A DNA stretch of 64,000 bases, from the NCBI RefSeq assembly GCF_006716115.1, contig NZ_VFOO01000001.1, positions 1,364,001 through 1,428,000 of the forward strand, given 5' to 3'. Shown here one piece after another: positions 27,872 to 39,845 of the stretch. Position numbers and translations under genes: made by a program. The DNA is from Subtercola boreus (GTDB lineage Bacteria; Actinomycetota; Actinomycetes; Actinomycetales; Microbacteriaceae). The notes beneath the pieces were generated by a model that saw only the letters and a program-made list of their open reading frames with translations, was not told the DNA's origin and did not search any database. Each line of letters begins with the position of its first letter. Position 1 is the first letter of the stretch.

Positions 27872-29430
27872 GGCGCACCGTCCGGGAAGACGGCCCTGAT
27901 GTACTCCGCCGGGGTCGCGACGCCCACCGAGGCGCGCTCGGAGAGTTCGAAGAGCGGTCCGGCGAACACCGTGAGGCAGACCGTCAGGGCGATCAGGCCC
28001 GTCGTGGCGGCGACCATCAGCTTCGGGAGGGTCGCGGTGACGACGCCGCCGGTGTGGTCGGGGCTCTCCTGCAGGGAGTTCAGCATCGGCGACTCGTAGC
28101 CCGCGACATCCGCGGCGGGACGCCAGAAGGCCATGTTCCAGACCCGCATCAGGGCGTAGAGCGTCAGCAGCGAGGTCAGCGCGCCGGCACCGATCAGCAC
28201 GTACACCAGGGGGCTCGGGCTCTCGGCGCCCGCCTCGAACAGACCGACCTTGCCGAGGAAGCCGGAGAACGGGGGGATGCCGCCGAGGTTCAGCGCACCG
28301 ATGAAGAACAGCACCGCGACGAAGGGCGCCTTCTTCAGCAGTCCGCCGAGATGGGTGATGGAGGTCGACCTGCCCACTCGTTCGATCAGTCCGACCGACA
28401 CGAACAGGGCCGTCTGCACCATGATGTGGTGCACGATGTAGTAGATCGTCGCCCCGGTGCCGAGTTCACTGCCGATCGCGATGCCGAAGATCATGTAGCC
28501 GATATGGCTCACCAGCGTGAACGAGAGCAGCCGTTTCACGTCGGCCTGGGTGAGCGCGCCGAAGATCCCGATGATCAGGGTGAAGAAGGCCACGATCATC
28601 AGCGGAATGGTCAGGGGGACGTCGAAGAACAGCAGCTTGTCGGTTCGGATGATCGCATAGACACCCACTTTCGTGAGCAACCCAGCGAACACCGCCGTGA
28701 CGGGCGCGGGCGCGGTCGGGTACGAATCGGGCAACCAGAACGACAGCGGGAACACCGCGGCCTTCACCGCGAACCCGATCAGCAGGGCGGCGCACAGGAT
28801 GATCTGCACATCGAGGGGCAGGGCCTGGATGCGCGTGGAGAGCAGCGCCATCGTGACCGTGCCCGTGGCCCCGTAGATCAGCGCGATCGCGGCGAGAAAG
28901 AACAGCGACGAGACCAGGCTGACCACGATGTAGGTCGTACCGGCCCGGATCCGTGCGCCGGTGCCGCCGAGCGTGAGCAGCACGTAGCTCGCCGCGAGCA
29001 GCATCTCGAACCCGACGTACATGTTGAACAGGTCGCCCGCGATGAACGCGTCGAAGAGCCCCGCCGACAGGATCAGGTAGGTCGGGTGGAAGATCGACAC
29101 CGGGGTGTCCTTGTCGCCGTCCGCGATGCCCTGCCCGATGGCGAAGATCAGAACGCCGAGCAGCATGAGCGCGGAGACCAGCACCATGATCGCCGAGAGC
29201 CGGTCGACCATCAGCACGATGCCGAACGGCGGCTCCCAGCCGCCGACCTTCACGACGGCTGCCTGCCCGGTCGTGTCCACGACGTAGAGCAGCACCGCGG
29301 CCGCCGCGGTCACGATCACCAGCGTGCTGACGCTGATCGCGACCTGCAGGCGCGGGTTCCGGCCGAGGATCAGGGTGATCGCGGCGCCCATCAGGGGCAG
29401 CACCACCAGAAGGGGAACGAGTGCGTTCAC
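27868..29430 (-). CDS. mrpD: Mrp antiporter subunit D (NuoN-like)
   Basis: 520 residues, about 14 membrane segments, homologous to proton-pumping complex I subunits. FEMLLAASYVLLTLGG, the SFWLPDSYPTAPAPVTAVF segment (FWLPDAxxxAPxPVxA type) and VKRLLSFTLVSHIGYM are visible; membrane Glu and Lys residues of the proton path are present in these. One of the two large subunits of the antiporter with MrpA. Confidence 0.95.
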   Translation of the reverse strand: MNALVPLLVVLPLMGAAITLILGRNPRLQVAISVSTLVIVTAAAAVLLYVVDTTGQAAVVKVGGWEPPFGIVLMVDRLSAIMVLVSALMLLGVLIFAIGQGIADGDKDTPVSIFHPTYLILSAGLFDAFIAGDLFNMYVGFEMLLAASYVLLTLGGTGARIRAGTTYIVVSLVSSLFFLAAIALIYGATGTVTMALLSTRIQALPLDVQIILCAALLIGFAVKAAVFPLSFWLPDSYPTAPAPVTAVFAGLLTKVGVYAIIRTDKLLFFDVPLTIPLMIVAFFTLIIGIFGALTQADVKRLLSFTLVSHIGYMIFGIAIGSELGTGATIYYIVHHIMVQTALFVSVGLIERVGRSTSITHLGGLLKKAPFVAVLFFIGALNLGGIPPFSGFLGKVGLFEAGAESPSPLVYVLIGAGALTSLLTLYALMRVWNMAFWRPAADVAGYESPMLNSLQESPDHTGGVVTATLPKLMVAATTGLIALTVCLTVFAGPLFELSERASVGVATPAEYIRAVFPDGAP

Positions 29431-29900
29431 CGGCCGGCCCCCTTCTCCTCGTCGTCCGACGAGTCGCCGGCACCCAACAGCTGGATCCGCACCGCCTCAT
29501 CGTCTTCGTCGAGCGACGCGTGGTAGACCTCGGCCTCCTCGGCGTCGATCACGTCTTCGTCGTCGACCGTCACATCGTCACCTTCGTCGCCCAGGTTGGC
29601 CAGCCACCACGAGCGGTAGATGAGCGCGAGGATGAATGCCGTCACACCGAAGTTGATGACGATCGCCGTGAGCATCAGCACCTGCGGAACCGGGTCGACC
29701 GCGCTCTCCCCGGTCGTCGTGCCGTCGATGATCGGCGAGTCCCCCGCGCGCCCCGACATGAGAAAGATCAGCAGATTCGTCGCGTTGCCGACCAGCAGGA
29801 AGCCGATCAGGATGCGCGTGAGGCTCTTCTCGAGCATCACGTACACGCCCGTGCCGTACATGATCGCCATCAGCACGACGAGGGTCAGGGAAGCACTCAT
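29427..29900 (-). CDS. mrpC: Mrp antiporter subunit C (NuoK-like)
   Basis: 157 residues with three membrane segments (about 1-105: GVYVMLEKSLTRILIGFLLVGNATNLLIF by its ends GVYVMLEKSL and NATNLLIF) and an acidic cytoplasmic tail of about 45 residues rich in Asp/Glu, longer than in many homologues. The tail is unconserved in appearance. Overlaps mrpA and mrpD by 4 nt each. Confidence 0.93.
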   Translation of the reverse strand: MSASLTLVVLMAIMYGTGVYVMLEKSLTRILIGFLLVGNATNLLIFLMSGRAGDSPIIDGTTTGESAVDPVPQVLMLTAIVINFGVTAFILALIYRSWWLANLGDEGDDVTVDDEDVIDAEEAEVYHASLDEDDEAVRIQLLGAGDSSDDEEKGAGR

Positions 29901-32845
29901 GCGCGCTCACCGCCTGCCGTCACGGGTTCGGCCTCGCCCGGAACATCATCCGACTGGGCCTGTTGCCTGTCGACCTCGCCGCCGAGGCTCCGCAGCACGT
30001 CGAGCACCACGCCGATCACGACGAGGTAGACCCCGATGTCGAAGATCGTCGACGTTCCGAACGACACATGCCCGAGCAGGGGCAGGTTGCCCTCGAAATA
30101 TGCCGAGGTGAGAATGTCCGCTCCGATGAACAGTGAGCCGAGGGCGGTGCCCGTGGCGATGAGCAGTCCCCCGCCGAGCAGGATGCCCGGCCCGATCGGC
30201 AGCGTCTCGCCGAGTTCGTAGCGGCCGCCCGCGAGGTAGCGCGCGATGAGGGCGAGACCTGCGAGCAGCCCGCCGGCGAACCCGCCGCCCGGGGCGTTGT
30301 GCCCGGCGAAGAGCAGGTAGATCGAGACGAGGATCGCCGGGTGGAACAGCAGCCGCACGAGCACCTCGATCATCAGCGACCGCTGGTCGGGTGCCAGCGT
30401 GCGACCGCCGAGCAGCCAGGTGTGCTGGCGGTCATCCGGTGCATCGTTCTGGGTGTGCGGGTCTTCGACCAGCCGGACTCGCTCGAAGCCCCGGCGGCGG
30501 CCACGGGACTCGCGGAGCCTCGGAACCGTGGCATTCCGGCCCGTCACGAAGAGCAGGCTCGCGACGCCGGTCGCGACGACGACCAGCACGGAGAGTTCGT
30601 TCATCGTGTCCCAGGCGCGGATGTCGACGAGCATCACGTTCACGACGTTCTTGCCGTGGCCCTCCTCGACGGCGAGCCGGGCGAGTTCGGGGCCGAGCCC
30701 GCCGGCCTGGCGGGCACCCAGCGCGATCAGGCCGATGAGCCCCATCGTCACGCCGACGGCGGCTCCGATCAGACCCCGCCGGATGCGCCGCACCGGTTTG
30801 TTGTGCTGGGCGATCTTTCGCGGCAGACGCCGGAGCACCAGCACGAACACGACGATCGTCACCGTCTCGACGAGCGCCTGCGTCAGGGCCAGGTCGGGGG
30901 CGCCGTGGAAGGCGAAGAGCAGCACCATGCCGAACCCGGTGGCGCCGACGAGCAGCACGGCGGCGAGGCGGTGCGTCGCCCGGGCGGCCATCACCGCGGC
31001 GGCGGCCATCACCGCGGCGATGAACACCTGGGCGGGGTAGTCCCAGGCCACAAGAGTCTCGGGCCAGCTGCGGTTCAGCACGGTCGAGACACCGAGGCAG
31101 AGCACGAAGACGAGCAGGATCGTCGTGAGGTACTGCGGCAGGCCGCCGCGCTGGGCGAAGAGCGTGATGCGGGCCGCGAGACGATCGACGGCGTGCACGA
31201 TAGACCAGTACGTGCGGGACGCGTCGAGTACGGGCGGGATCGCGCGCTGTACCCGGGCGAAGCCCCGGCGCACGGCGAACAGGCCCGACCCCGCTCCGAT
31301 GGCGACCGCGGAGAGCCCGAGGGCCAGCTCGAAACCGTGCCACAGGGCGAGGTGGTAGTCGCCCTCCCCCGGCACCGTGTCGGCGTAGGACTCGAGAGCC
31401 TTTCCGAGCGGACCGGCAAGGAGCCCGAGAGCGATGGTGGCGAGCGTCAGGATGACCGGGGCGGCCAATATGCCCCGAGAGGAATGTGACCCATGGCCGG
31501 CGCCGTTCGCGTCGGGCCGGGCACCGGCATCCTGCAGTTCGGGCTTTCTCGCGAAGGCACCCCAGAAGAACCGAGCACTGTACGCCACCGTCAGGGCGGA
31601 GCCGATCACCGTGCCGACGAGAGCGACCCAGCCCCAGCCGTCGCCCGCCGACCCGGCCTCGATGAAGGCCGAGAACACCGACTCCTTCGCGACGTAGCCA
31701 AGGAGCGGCGGGATGCCCGACATCGAGGCCACTGCAATCAGCCCTACCGCGGCCAGCACCGGCCGCCGGCGTCCGAGGCCCGAGAGCTGGCGGAGATCCC
31801 GGGTGCCCTCATCGTGGTCGATGATCCCGACCACGAGGAACAGCGTGGCTTTGAAGAGGGCGTGCGAGAGCAGCAGGGTCGCACCGGCCAGAGCAGCGTC
31901 GCGGGTGCCGAAACCGACGACGACGATCAGGAAGCCGAGCTGGCTGACCGTGCCGTAGGCCAGCAGCAGCTTGAGGTCGTTCTGCCGGAGCGACCGCCAG
32001 GCGCCGAGGATCATCGTGCTCGCCCCGACGATGACGATGACGGGCATCCAACCGGGTGTGTCGGCGAAGCCGGGGGCGAAGCGCGCGACGAGGTAGATGC
32101 CGGCCTTCACCATGGCGGCGGCGTGCAGGTAGGCGCTCACCGGGGTGGGTGCCGCCATCGCGGCCGGCAGCCAGAAGTGGAACGGCACGAGGGCCGACTT
32201 CGAGAACGCCCCGGCGAGGATGAGCATCATCGAGACCGTCACGATCGCACCCTCGGGCGGGTCCGCCACGAGCTCATGGATGCTCGTGGTGCCGCCCGCG
32301 ACCGAGAGCAGCACCACGCCGACCAGCATCGCGAGCCCACCGAACGTCGTCACCAGAAGAGCCTGGAGAGCGGCACCGCGGCTCTCCTTGCGCTCGGTGT
32401 AGTGCCCGATCAGCAGGTAGGAGAGCACACTGGTGATCTCCCAGAACATGAACATGATGTAGATGTCGTCGGCGGTGACGAGACCGAACATCGTGCCCGC
32501 GAAGGCGAGCAACAGAGCTGCGAACCGGCCGAGCGAGGGCTCCCGGTCGAAGAAGTAGCGGGCGCAGTAGACCATCACGAGCGCGCCGACACCCGTCACC
32601 ACCAGGGCGAGCAGCCAGGCGAGGGTGTCCATGCGGAAGGAGAAGGCGATGCCGAGCTGCGGGATCCACGGCACCGACTCGGTGACGACCCCGCCCGCCA
32701 GGACGGTCGCCGACTGCAGGGCGGTGTAGACGAACACCGCGGCAGGCAGCAGGGCCACAACGTAGAAGATGCGGGCACCGAGGAGCCTCGTCAGCCACGG
32801 AGTGAGCGCTGCAAGCCCGACGAACGTCAGCAGGGCAAGGATCAC
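29897..32845 (-). CDS. mrpA: Mrp antiporter subunit A fused to subunit B
   Basis: 982 residues. The first about 780 are MrpA (NuoL-like, about 20 membrane segments; FMFWEITSVLSYLLIG, KSALVPFHFWLPAAMAAPTPVSAYLHAA by its ends KSALVPFHF and SAYLHAA, NDLKLLLAYGTVSQLG). The last about 150 match MrpB (HPAILVSIYLLFAGHNAPGGGFAGG by its ends HPAILVS and APGGGFAGG). This explains the absence of a separate mrpB. First gene of the operon mrpA(B)CDEFG, which supports sodium/pH homeostasis. GTG start with CGAGGAG 7 nt upstream. Confidence 0.94.
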   Translation of the reverse strand: MILALLTFVGLAALTPWLTRLLGARIFYVVALLPAAVFVYTALQSATVLAGGVVTESVPWIPQLGIAFSFRMDTLAWLLALVVTGVGALVMVYCARYFFDREPSLGRFAALLLAFAGTMFGLVTADDIYIMFMFWEITSVLSYLLIGHYTERKESRGAALQALLVTTFGGLAMLVGVVLLSVAGGTTSIHELVADPPEGAIVTVSMMLILAGAFSKSALVPFHFWLPAAMAAPTPVSAYLHAAAMVKAGIYLVARFAPGFADTPGWMPVIVIVGASTMILGAWRSLRQNDLKLLLAYGTVSQLGFLIVVVGFGTRDAALAGATLLLSHALFKATLFLVVGIIDHDEGTRDLRQLSGLGRRRPVLAAVGLIAVASMSGIPPLLGYVAKESVFSAFIEAGSAGDGWGWVALVGTVIGSALTVAYSARFFWGAFARKPELQDAGARPDANGAGHGSHSSRGILAAPVILTLATIALGLLAGPLGKALESYADTVPGEGDYHLALWHGFELALGLSAVAIGAGSGLFAVRRGFARVQRAIPPVLDASRTYWSIVHAVDRLAARITLFAQRGGLPQYLTTILLVFVLCLGVSTVLNRSWPETLVAWDYPAQVFIAAVMAAAAVMAARATHRLAAVLLVGATGFGMVLLFAFHGAPDLALTQALVETVTIVVFVLVLRRLPRKIAQHNKPVRRIRRGLIGAAVGVTMGLIGLIALGARQAGGLGPELARLAVEEGHGKNVVNVMLVDIRAWDTMNELSVLVVVATGVASLLFVTGRNATVPRLRESRGRRRGFERVRLVEDPHTQNDAPDDRQHTWLLGGRTLAPDQRSLMIEVLVRLLFHPAILVSIYLLFAGHNAPGGGFAGGLLAGLALIARYLAGGRYELGETLPIGPGILLGGGLLIATGTALGSLFIGADILTSAYFEGNLPLLGHVSFGTSTIFDIGVYLVVIGVVLDVLRSLGGEVDRQQAQSDDVPGEAEPVTAGGERA

Positions 32846-32960
32846 GCGGATCTCCTCGTGTTGGGGAGAGGGGCTCCGTACAGTTTACCGGGAAGACGAG
32901 CGCGAGTCTGAGAGGTCACACATGCGGGCCGCGGATCGGTCGGGGAGGGAAGATGGGGGG

Positions 32961-33422
32961 ATGGGTGATCGCGAGAAGAGTTCAGCAGACGGGTCGGCGG
33001 CGGCGAGCGGCTGGCCGACGGTCGGGCCGACCGACCGGTGCCCGTGCCTCAGCGGCAACACCTACGGCGACTGCTGCGGGCCGTTCCACACCGGCGAGCG
33101 GCAGGCGCCCACTGCCGAACGCCTGATGCGTTCCCGCTACTCGGCCTTCGTGCGGGGTGACGCCGCCTACCTGCTCGCCACGTGGCATCCATCGACCCGG
33201 CCGGCCGCCGCCGACCTGCAGCTCGACCCCGACCAGCGTTGGTACCGCCTCGACATCCTGCAGCGCACCGGCGGCGGGATGCTCGACAGCACCGGCACGG
33301 TCGAGTTCGTCGCGCGCTACCGTCTCGGAGGCGAACGCGGCGGGCGAGGCGAGCGCGGCGAGCTGCACGAGACGAGCACCTTCGAGAAGGTCGACGGACA
33401 GTGGTTCTACCGGGCTGGATAG
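32961..33422 (+). CDS. YchJ-like SEC-C motif protein
   Basis: About 153 residues. A zinc-type SEC-C motif (CPCLSGNTYGDCCGPFH) near residue 25-41 is followed by the YchJ domain (RLMRSRYSAFVRGDAAYLLATWHPSTRP by its ends RLMRSRYSAF and WHPSTRP; FEKVDGQWFYRAG). Function of the family is unknown. Two starts are plausible: ATG 32961 after a purine-rich GGGGAGGGAAGATGGGGGG, or ATG 32922 with GAGGT 5 nt upstream; both precede the conserved part. TACAGT at 32879-32884 may be the -10. Divergent from mrpA. Confidence 0.86.
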   Translation: MGDREKSSADGSAAASGWPTVGPTDRCPCLSGNTYGDCCGPFHTGERQAPTAERLMRSRYSAFVRGDAAYLLATWHPSTRPAAADLQLDPDQRWYRLDILQRTGGGMLDSTGTVEFVARYRLGGERGGRGERGELHETSTFEKVDGQWFYRAG

Positions 33423-33450
33423 ACTCGCAGAACACGCAGCAGGGGGCCCC

Positions 33451-34923
33451 ATGACAGGCGAACAGTTCACCATCATCGTCCTGGTGATCGCGCTCATCGT
33501 CGATCTGGCCGTGCGTATCGTCGCGATCATCGTCGTTCCGCGCAACCGCCGGCCGAGCGCCGCCATGGCCTGGCTGCTGGCGATCTTCCTCATCCCGTAC
33601 CTCGGTGTGCTCGTCTTCCTGCTGATCGGCAGCTACAAACTCCCGAAGAAGCGCCGGGACAAGCAGAAGGCGATCAACGAGTTCATCATCGAGACCACGA
33701 ACGGTATCGAACTGGTCACCGACGACACTCCCTGGCCGGCGTGGCTGCGATCGGTGGTGCACCTCAACCGGGAACTGGGCGCGATGCCGCTGGTGGGCGG
33801 CAACTCGGCGAGGCTCATCGGGGACTACGCCGCATCCATCGCCGCGATGAGCGAGGCGGTCGACAACGCCGAGCGGTTCGTGCACTGCGAGTTCTACCTC
33901 ATCGCGCTCGACGAGGTCACCGCGGGCTTCTTCGACTCCCTCGAGCGGGCCGTGCAGCGCGGTGTCATCGTTCGCGTCCTGGTCGACCACATCACGGCCA
34001 TCCGGAGCCCCACTCACAAGGCGACCTTCAAGCGGCTCACGGCGATGGGCGCGAAATGGCAGTTTATGCTGCCGGTGCAGCCGCTGAAGGGCAAATGGCA
34101 GCGACCGGATCTCCGCAACCACCGGAAACTCCTCGTCATCGACGGCGTGGTCGGTTTCATGGGATCGCAGAACATGGTGAGCCGGGACTACAACAAGAAG
34201 AGCAACATCCGCCGGGGACTGAAGTGGCAGGACCTGATGACCCGTGTCGAGGGCCCGATCGTCAACGGCATCAACGCGATCTTCATCACCGACTGGTACA
34301 GCGAGACCGACGAGCTCCTCTCCCGCGAGACCGTGACGATCACCGATGAGATCGTGAACTCGGCGCCCGACGCCCTCGACTGCCAGATCGTGCCGAGCGG
34401 CCCCGGATTCGACGGCGAGAACAACCTCCGGCTCTTCCTGGCGCTGATGTACTACGCGCAGAAGAAGGTCATCATCACGTCGCCCTACTTCGTTCCGGAT
34501 GATTCGATGCTGTACGCCATCACAACGGCCGCCCAGCGCGGGCTCGACGTACAGCTCTTCGTCTCGGAGGTCGGCGACCAGGCGGGGGTGTACCACGCGC
34601 AGCGCTCCTACTACGAGGCGCTGCTGAAGGCGGGGGTGACCATCTGGCTCTACCCCGCCCCGTACATCCTGCACGCCAAGCACTTCACGATCGACGAGGA
34701 TGTCGCGGTGATCGGTTCGAGCAACATGGACATCCGCTCCTTCAACCTCGACCTCGAGATCTCGATGATGGTGCGGGGCCGGGCCTTCGTGACCGAGATG
34801 CGCGGCATCGAGGACGGCTACCGCGCCCTCAGCCGCCGGCTCACACCCGAGGAGTGGGAGCGGCAGCCGCTCCGCTCGACCATCCTCGACAACCTGGCGC
34901 GTCTCACCTCCGCCCTGCAGTAG
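33451..34923 (+). CDS. cls: Cardiolipin synthase (phospholipase D superfamily)
   Basis: 490 residues. Two N-terminal membrane segments (about 7-29 and 38-60, the PLDc_N region) anchor a catalytic part with two HKD motifs: [10 protein letters not shown] (His224, Lys226, Asp231) and [10 protein letters not shown] (His408, Lys410, Asp415). Each is followed by the usual GSxNM/GSSNMD. It condenses phosphatidylglycerol or CDP-diacylglycerol to cardiolipin at the membrane. The ATG is fixed by the first membrane segment; AGGGGG lies upstream. 28 nt downstream of the YchJ-like gene, perhaps co-transcribed. Confidence 0.93.
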   Translation: MTGEQFTIIVLVIALIVDLAVRIVAIIVVPRNRRPSAAMAWLLAIFLIPYLGVLVFLLIGSYKLPKKRRDKQKAINEFIIETTNGIELVTDDTPWPAWLRSVVHLNRELGAMPLVGGNSARLIGDYAASIAAMSEAVDNAERFVHCEFYLIALDEVTAGFFDSLERAVQRGVIVRVLVDHITAIRSPTHKATFKRLTAMGAKWQFMLPVQPLKGKWQRPDLRNHRKLLVIDGVVGFMGSQNMVSRDYNKKSNIRRGLKWQDLMTRVEGPIVNGINAIFITDWYSETDELLSRETVTITDEIVNSAPDALDCQIVPSGPGFDGENNLRLFLALMYYAQKKVIITSPYFVPDDSMLYAITTAAQRGLDVQLFVSEVGDQAGVYHAQRSYYEALLKAGVTIWLYPAPYILHAKHFTIDEDVAVIGSSNMDIRSFNLDLEISMMVRGRAFVTEMRGIEDGYRALSRRLTPEEWERQPLRSTILDNLARLTSALQ

Positions 34924-34939
34924 CGCAGCTCCGTCGCTT

Positions 34940-34984
34940 GGGGGTTCCGGTCGGTTCGCGAGGCGAATACCGACCGGAACTCCC
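34940..34984. terminator. Bidirectional terminator hairpin
   Basis: 16-bp stem with one G-T pair (34940-34955 with 34969-34984; core GTTCCGGTCGGT) between the convergent cls and glgX genes. Further pairing within the loop (TTCGC/GCGAA) extends it. Confidence 0.75.
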
Positions 34985-35014
34985 GACTCGATCCGGGGGG
35001 CCGGGGGTCGATGC

Positions 35015-37069
<2,055 letters not shown>

Positions 37070-37251
37070 GGCTCACATCATTCCGGAATCCCCGCTGGCA
37101 GAATGCCCGGCGGAGCGGGGCTTGACGCGCGGGGTCGGCGCATGCGTGGCACGCGCACTGCCGCAAAACGGAGTGTCGCGCAAGGGGTGGGCCGAGCCTC
37201 GCCGGGCTTCCGGAGCGTCCCCTACTGTGGGGGCGTACAGGAGGAGACGTC

Positions 37252-38409
37252 ATGGCGGGCGAGCATGTGTGGGTTTCCCTGTCGCCGCGGCGTCCGGATG
37301 ATCGACCACCCGGGCCCGCCCTGGCGGCGTCGTGGGTGTCGGAGGTCAGCGGCGCCCCTGTACCCGGGCACGCGGGTCGCGGGCCCGACCTCGTCGACGC
37401 CGCTCTGGACTTCGCGCTCCGGCTGGGCCGGGAGAATCCGGCACCCGTGCCCGGGGGCGGGCACACCCGCGAGCTGTGGGAGACGCTCGCGACCCTCGCG
37501 GCGGCAGACCTCGGAGCGGCACGGGCGATCGAGCCGCACCTCGATGCGCTGGCGATCCTCGACCAGGCCGGGATCGCCGGGGTGAACGCCGGAGACTCGA
37601 CCTGGGGCGTGTTCGCCGCGGAGGGCGGTGCCGACCCGCTGGTCGCAAGCGATGACGGGAGCGTCAACAGCGGCGACGGCAGCGGCGGCAGCTGGACCCT
37701 CACCGGCACCAAACCGTGGTGCTCCCTCGCCGACCGCCTCGACCGCGCGCTCGTCTCCGCCACCGTCTCCCCCGCCACCGTCTCCCCCGCCCTCGACGGT
37801 GGGGGAGCAGCCGTGCCCCGCAGGCTCTTCTCTGTCGACCTCCGCCAGCCCGGGGTACAGGCGCTGCCGGACTCCTGGCACGCGCGCGGCCTGACCGAGG
37901 TGCCGAGCGGACCCGTGCACTTCGACTCCGTCGCCGCCGAGCCCGTGGGCGAGGCCGGCTGGTACCTCGCCCGGCCCGGCTTCGCGTGGGGCGGCATCGG
38001 GGTCGCGGCCTGCTGGTTCGGCGGAGCGGTCGGCGTCGCCCGCACCCTCGCCGGGCGCGCCCGGGGCACCTCCGACACTCTGCTGCACCTCCACCTCGGC
38101 ATCGTCGACGAACGCCTCGGCGACGCCCGGCGCGCGCTCGCCGAGGCCGCTCGGCTCATCGACTCGGGGCAGGCGACCGGAGAGCAGGGCAGGGTGCTGG
38201 CGAAGCGCGTCCGCGCGACGGTGGCCCGGGCATCCGAAGACGTGCTCCGGCAGGTCGGCCACGCGCTCGGCCCTGCCCCGCTCGCCCTCGACGACGAGCA
38301 CGCCAAACGCGTCGCCGACCTCGAGCTCTACCTCCGCCAGCACCATGCCGAGAAAGACGAGGCCTCGCTCGGCCGGCAGCTCACAGAGGGCGCGGACCTG
38401 CCGTGGTGA
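37252..38409 (+). CDS. Acyl-CoA dehydrogenase-like protein
   Basis: 385 residues related to the acyl-CoA dehydrogenase fold but diverged. N-terminal helices, a middle beta domain (WTLTGTKPWCSLA, a version of the usual ltGxKxwit segment) and a C-terminal four-helix region (RGTSDTLLHLHLGIVDERL, VLRQVGHALGPAPLALD) are visible. The usual catalytic Glu cannot be confirmed by eye. AGGAGGAGACGTC precedes the ATG. It overlaps the PIG-L/methyltransferase gene (GTGA) and so is the first of a three-gene operon with a glycosyltransferase. This context points to modification of a glycoconjugate or small molecule rather than fatty acid oxidation. Confidence 0.87.
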   Translation: MAGEHVWVSLSPRRPDDRPPGPALAASWVSEVSGAPVPGHAGRGPDLVDAALDFALRLGRENPAPVPGGGHTRELWETLATLAAADLGAARAIEPHLDALAILDQAGIAGVNAGDSTWGVFAAEGGADPLVASDDGSVNSGDGSGGSWTLTGTKPWCSLADRLDRALVSATVSPATVSPALDGGGAAVPRRLFSVDLRQPGVQALPDSWHARGLTEVPSGPVHFDSVAAEPVGEAGWYLARPGFAWGGIGVAACWFGGAVGVARTLAGRARGTSDTLLHLHLGIVDERLGDARRALAEAARLIDSGQATGEQGRVLAKRVRATVARASEDVLRQVGHALGPAPLALDDEHAKRVADLELYLRQHHAEKDEASLGRQLTEGADLPW

Positions 38410-39845
38410 GCTTCGACTCCCGCGACCCGGGAACGCCGTCGGCGGTGTGGATGACCGACCCCCGTCTCGCCGAGCTCCCCGCCTTCCCGCTCACCGGCGT
38501 CGACCGGATGATCGTGCTCGCCGCCCACCCCGACGACGAGACCCTCGGGGCCGGCGCCCTGCTCGCCAGCGCCTTCGCGGTCGGCATCCCCGCCGAGGTC
38601 ATCATCGTGACGGACGGTTCCGCCTCCCACCCCGGCTCCCCCACTGTGGATGCAGCCGACCTCGCCGCCGCGCGCACCGCCGAGGCGACCGAGGCGATCG
38701 CTCTGCTGAACCCCCGGGCAGGAGTCACGTTCCTCGGCTTCCCCGACGGCCGCGTGCGGGAGCATGCCGACGAGATCCGCGCCGCCCTCGGCGAGCACGC
38801 CGCCGCGCCCGCGCCCGCCGCCGCGCCCGCGCCCGCCGCCGCGCCCGCACCCGTTGCCGCGCCCGGCCGCACCCTCCTCGTGGCCCCCTGGCGCGGCGAC
38901 GGTCACCGTGACCACCGCGTGCTCGGCGAGATCGCGGCCAGCCTGGCGCTCGAGCGCGGCGCTGAACTCGTGGAGTACCCGGTCTGGCTCTGGCACTGGG
39001 CGACCCCGGCCGATCCGGCCACGCCGTGGGAGCGTTTCGCCGCCGTCACCGACCCCGCCGCCCTCGCGCGGAAGCGCACCGCCCTCACCGCCTACCGTTC
39101 GCAGTCCGAGCCGCTCTCCGAGGCTCCGGGCGATGAGGCCCTGCTGAATCCGACCTTCCTCGCGCACTTCGACCGCTCCCAGGAGGTGCTGATCGTGTCC
39201 CCTCCTTCCACCGCCACGACGAGTTCCACCGCCACCACGAGTCTGTCCCGCGACTACTTCGACGACACCTACGCCCGCCACGACGACCCGTGGGGCTTCA
39301 CCAGCCGCTGGTACGAAGAACGGAAGCGCTCCGTCACCGTCGCGAGCCTCCCCCGCCCGAACTTCGCGAGCGCCCTCGAGATCGGCTGCTCGATCGGAGT
39401 CCTCACCGAGCAGCTCGCCCCGCGCACCGGTACCCTGCTCGCCGTCGACATCGCACCGGCAGCGATCGAGCGGGCCCGGGAGCGCCTGGCCGGGCATCCG
39501 AATGTGCACCTGGCGGTGGCGGATGTGGCCGAGACCTTCCCCTCCGGCGCCTTCGACCTCCTGCTGCTCAGCGAGGTCGGCTACTACTTGGACGTCCCCA
39601 CCCTGCAGAACGTGTTAGCCGGCATCGCAGCGTCCCTCACCCCCGACGGCGTCTTCGTCGCCTGCCACTGGCGACACCCGGTCGCCGACTATCTGCAGAC
39701 CGGTGACGGTGTGCACGAGCAGGTCGCCTCCGCGGCGACGACAGCCGGCTGGACTCTTCTCAGCCACCACCTCGAACGCGACTTCGTGCTCGACGTCTAC
39801 TCTCCCGACCCCCGCTCGGTCGCCGAACAGACGGGTCTCGCATGA
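38406..39845 (+). CDS. PIG-L family deacetylase fused to SAM-dependent methyltransferase
   Basis: 479 residues. The N-terminal domain (about 20-255) is a LmbE/PIG-L zinc deacetylase: AAHPDDETLG (zinc ligands His, Asp) and a second metal site in GHRDHRVLG. An Ala-Pro repeat (about residues 135-155) interrupts it as a loop. After a Thr/Ser linker, the C-terminal domain (about 285-479) is a class I methyltransferase with ALEIGCSIGVLTEQL, VDIAPAAIERAR and VFVACHWRHPV. The protein probably removes an N-acetyl group from a sugar and methylates the same product. GTG start overlaps the previous stop (GTGA); its own stop overlaps the glycosyltransferase start. Confidence 0.92.
   Translation: MSFDSRDPGTPSAVWMTDPRLAELPAFPLTGVDRMIVLAAHPDDETLGAGALLASAFAVGIPAEVIIVTDGSASHPGSPTVDAADLAAARTAEATEAIALLNPRAGVTFLGFPDGRVREHADEIRAALGEHAAAPAPAAAPAPAAAPAPVAAPGRTLLVAPWRGDGHRDHRVLGEIAASLALERGAELVEYPVWLWHWATPADPATPWERFAAVTDPAALARKRTALTAYRSQSEPLSEAPGDEALLNPTFLAHFDRSQEVLIVSPPSTATTSSTATTSLSRDYFDDTYARHDDPWGFTSRWYEERKRSVTVASLPRPNFASALEIGCSIGVLTEQLAPRTGTLLAVDIAPAAIERARERLAGHPNVHLAVADVAETFPSGAFDLLLLSEVGYYLDVPTLQNVLAGIAASLTPDGVFVACHWRHPVADYLQTGDGVHEQVASAATTAGWTLLSHHLERDFVLDVYSPDPRSVAEQTGLA

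Noticed and set aside
30299-32911. Two long plus-strand frames opposite mrpA
   Set aside because: They lie antisense to a highly conserved membrane protein and show no domain or ribosome site.
38795-38872. Possible CRISPR-like or satellite repeat
   Set aside because: Short GC-rich codon repeat encoding Ala-Pro inside a gene; no spacers or separate units.
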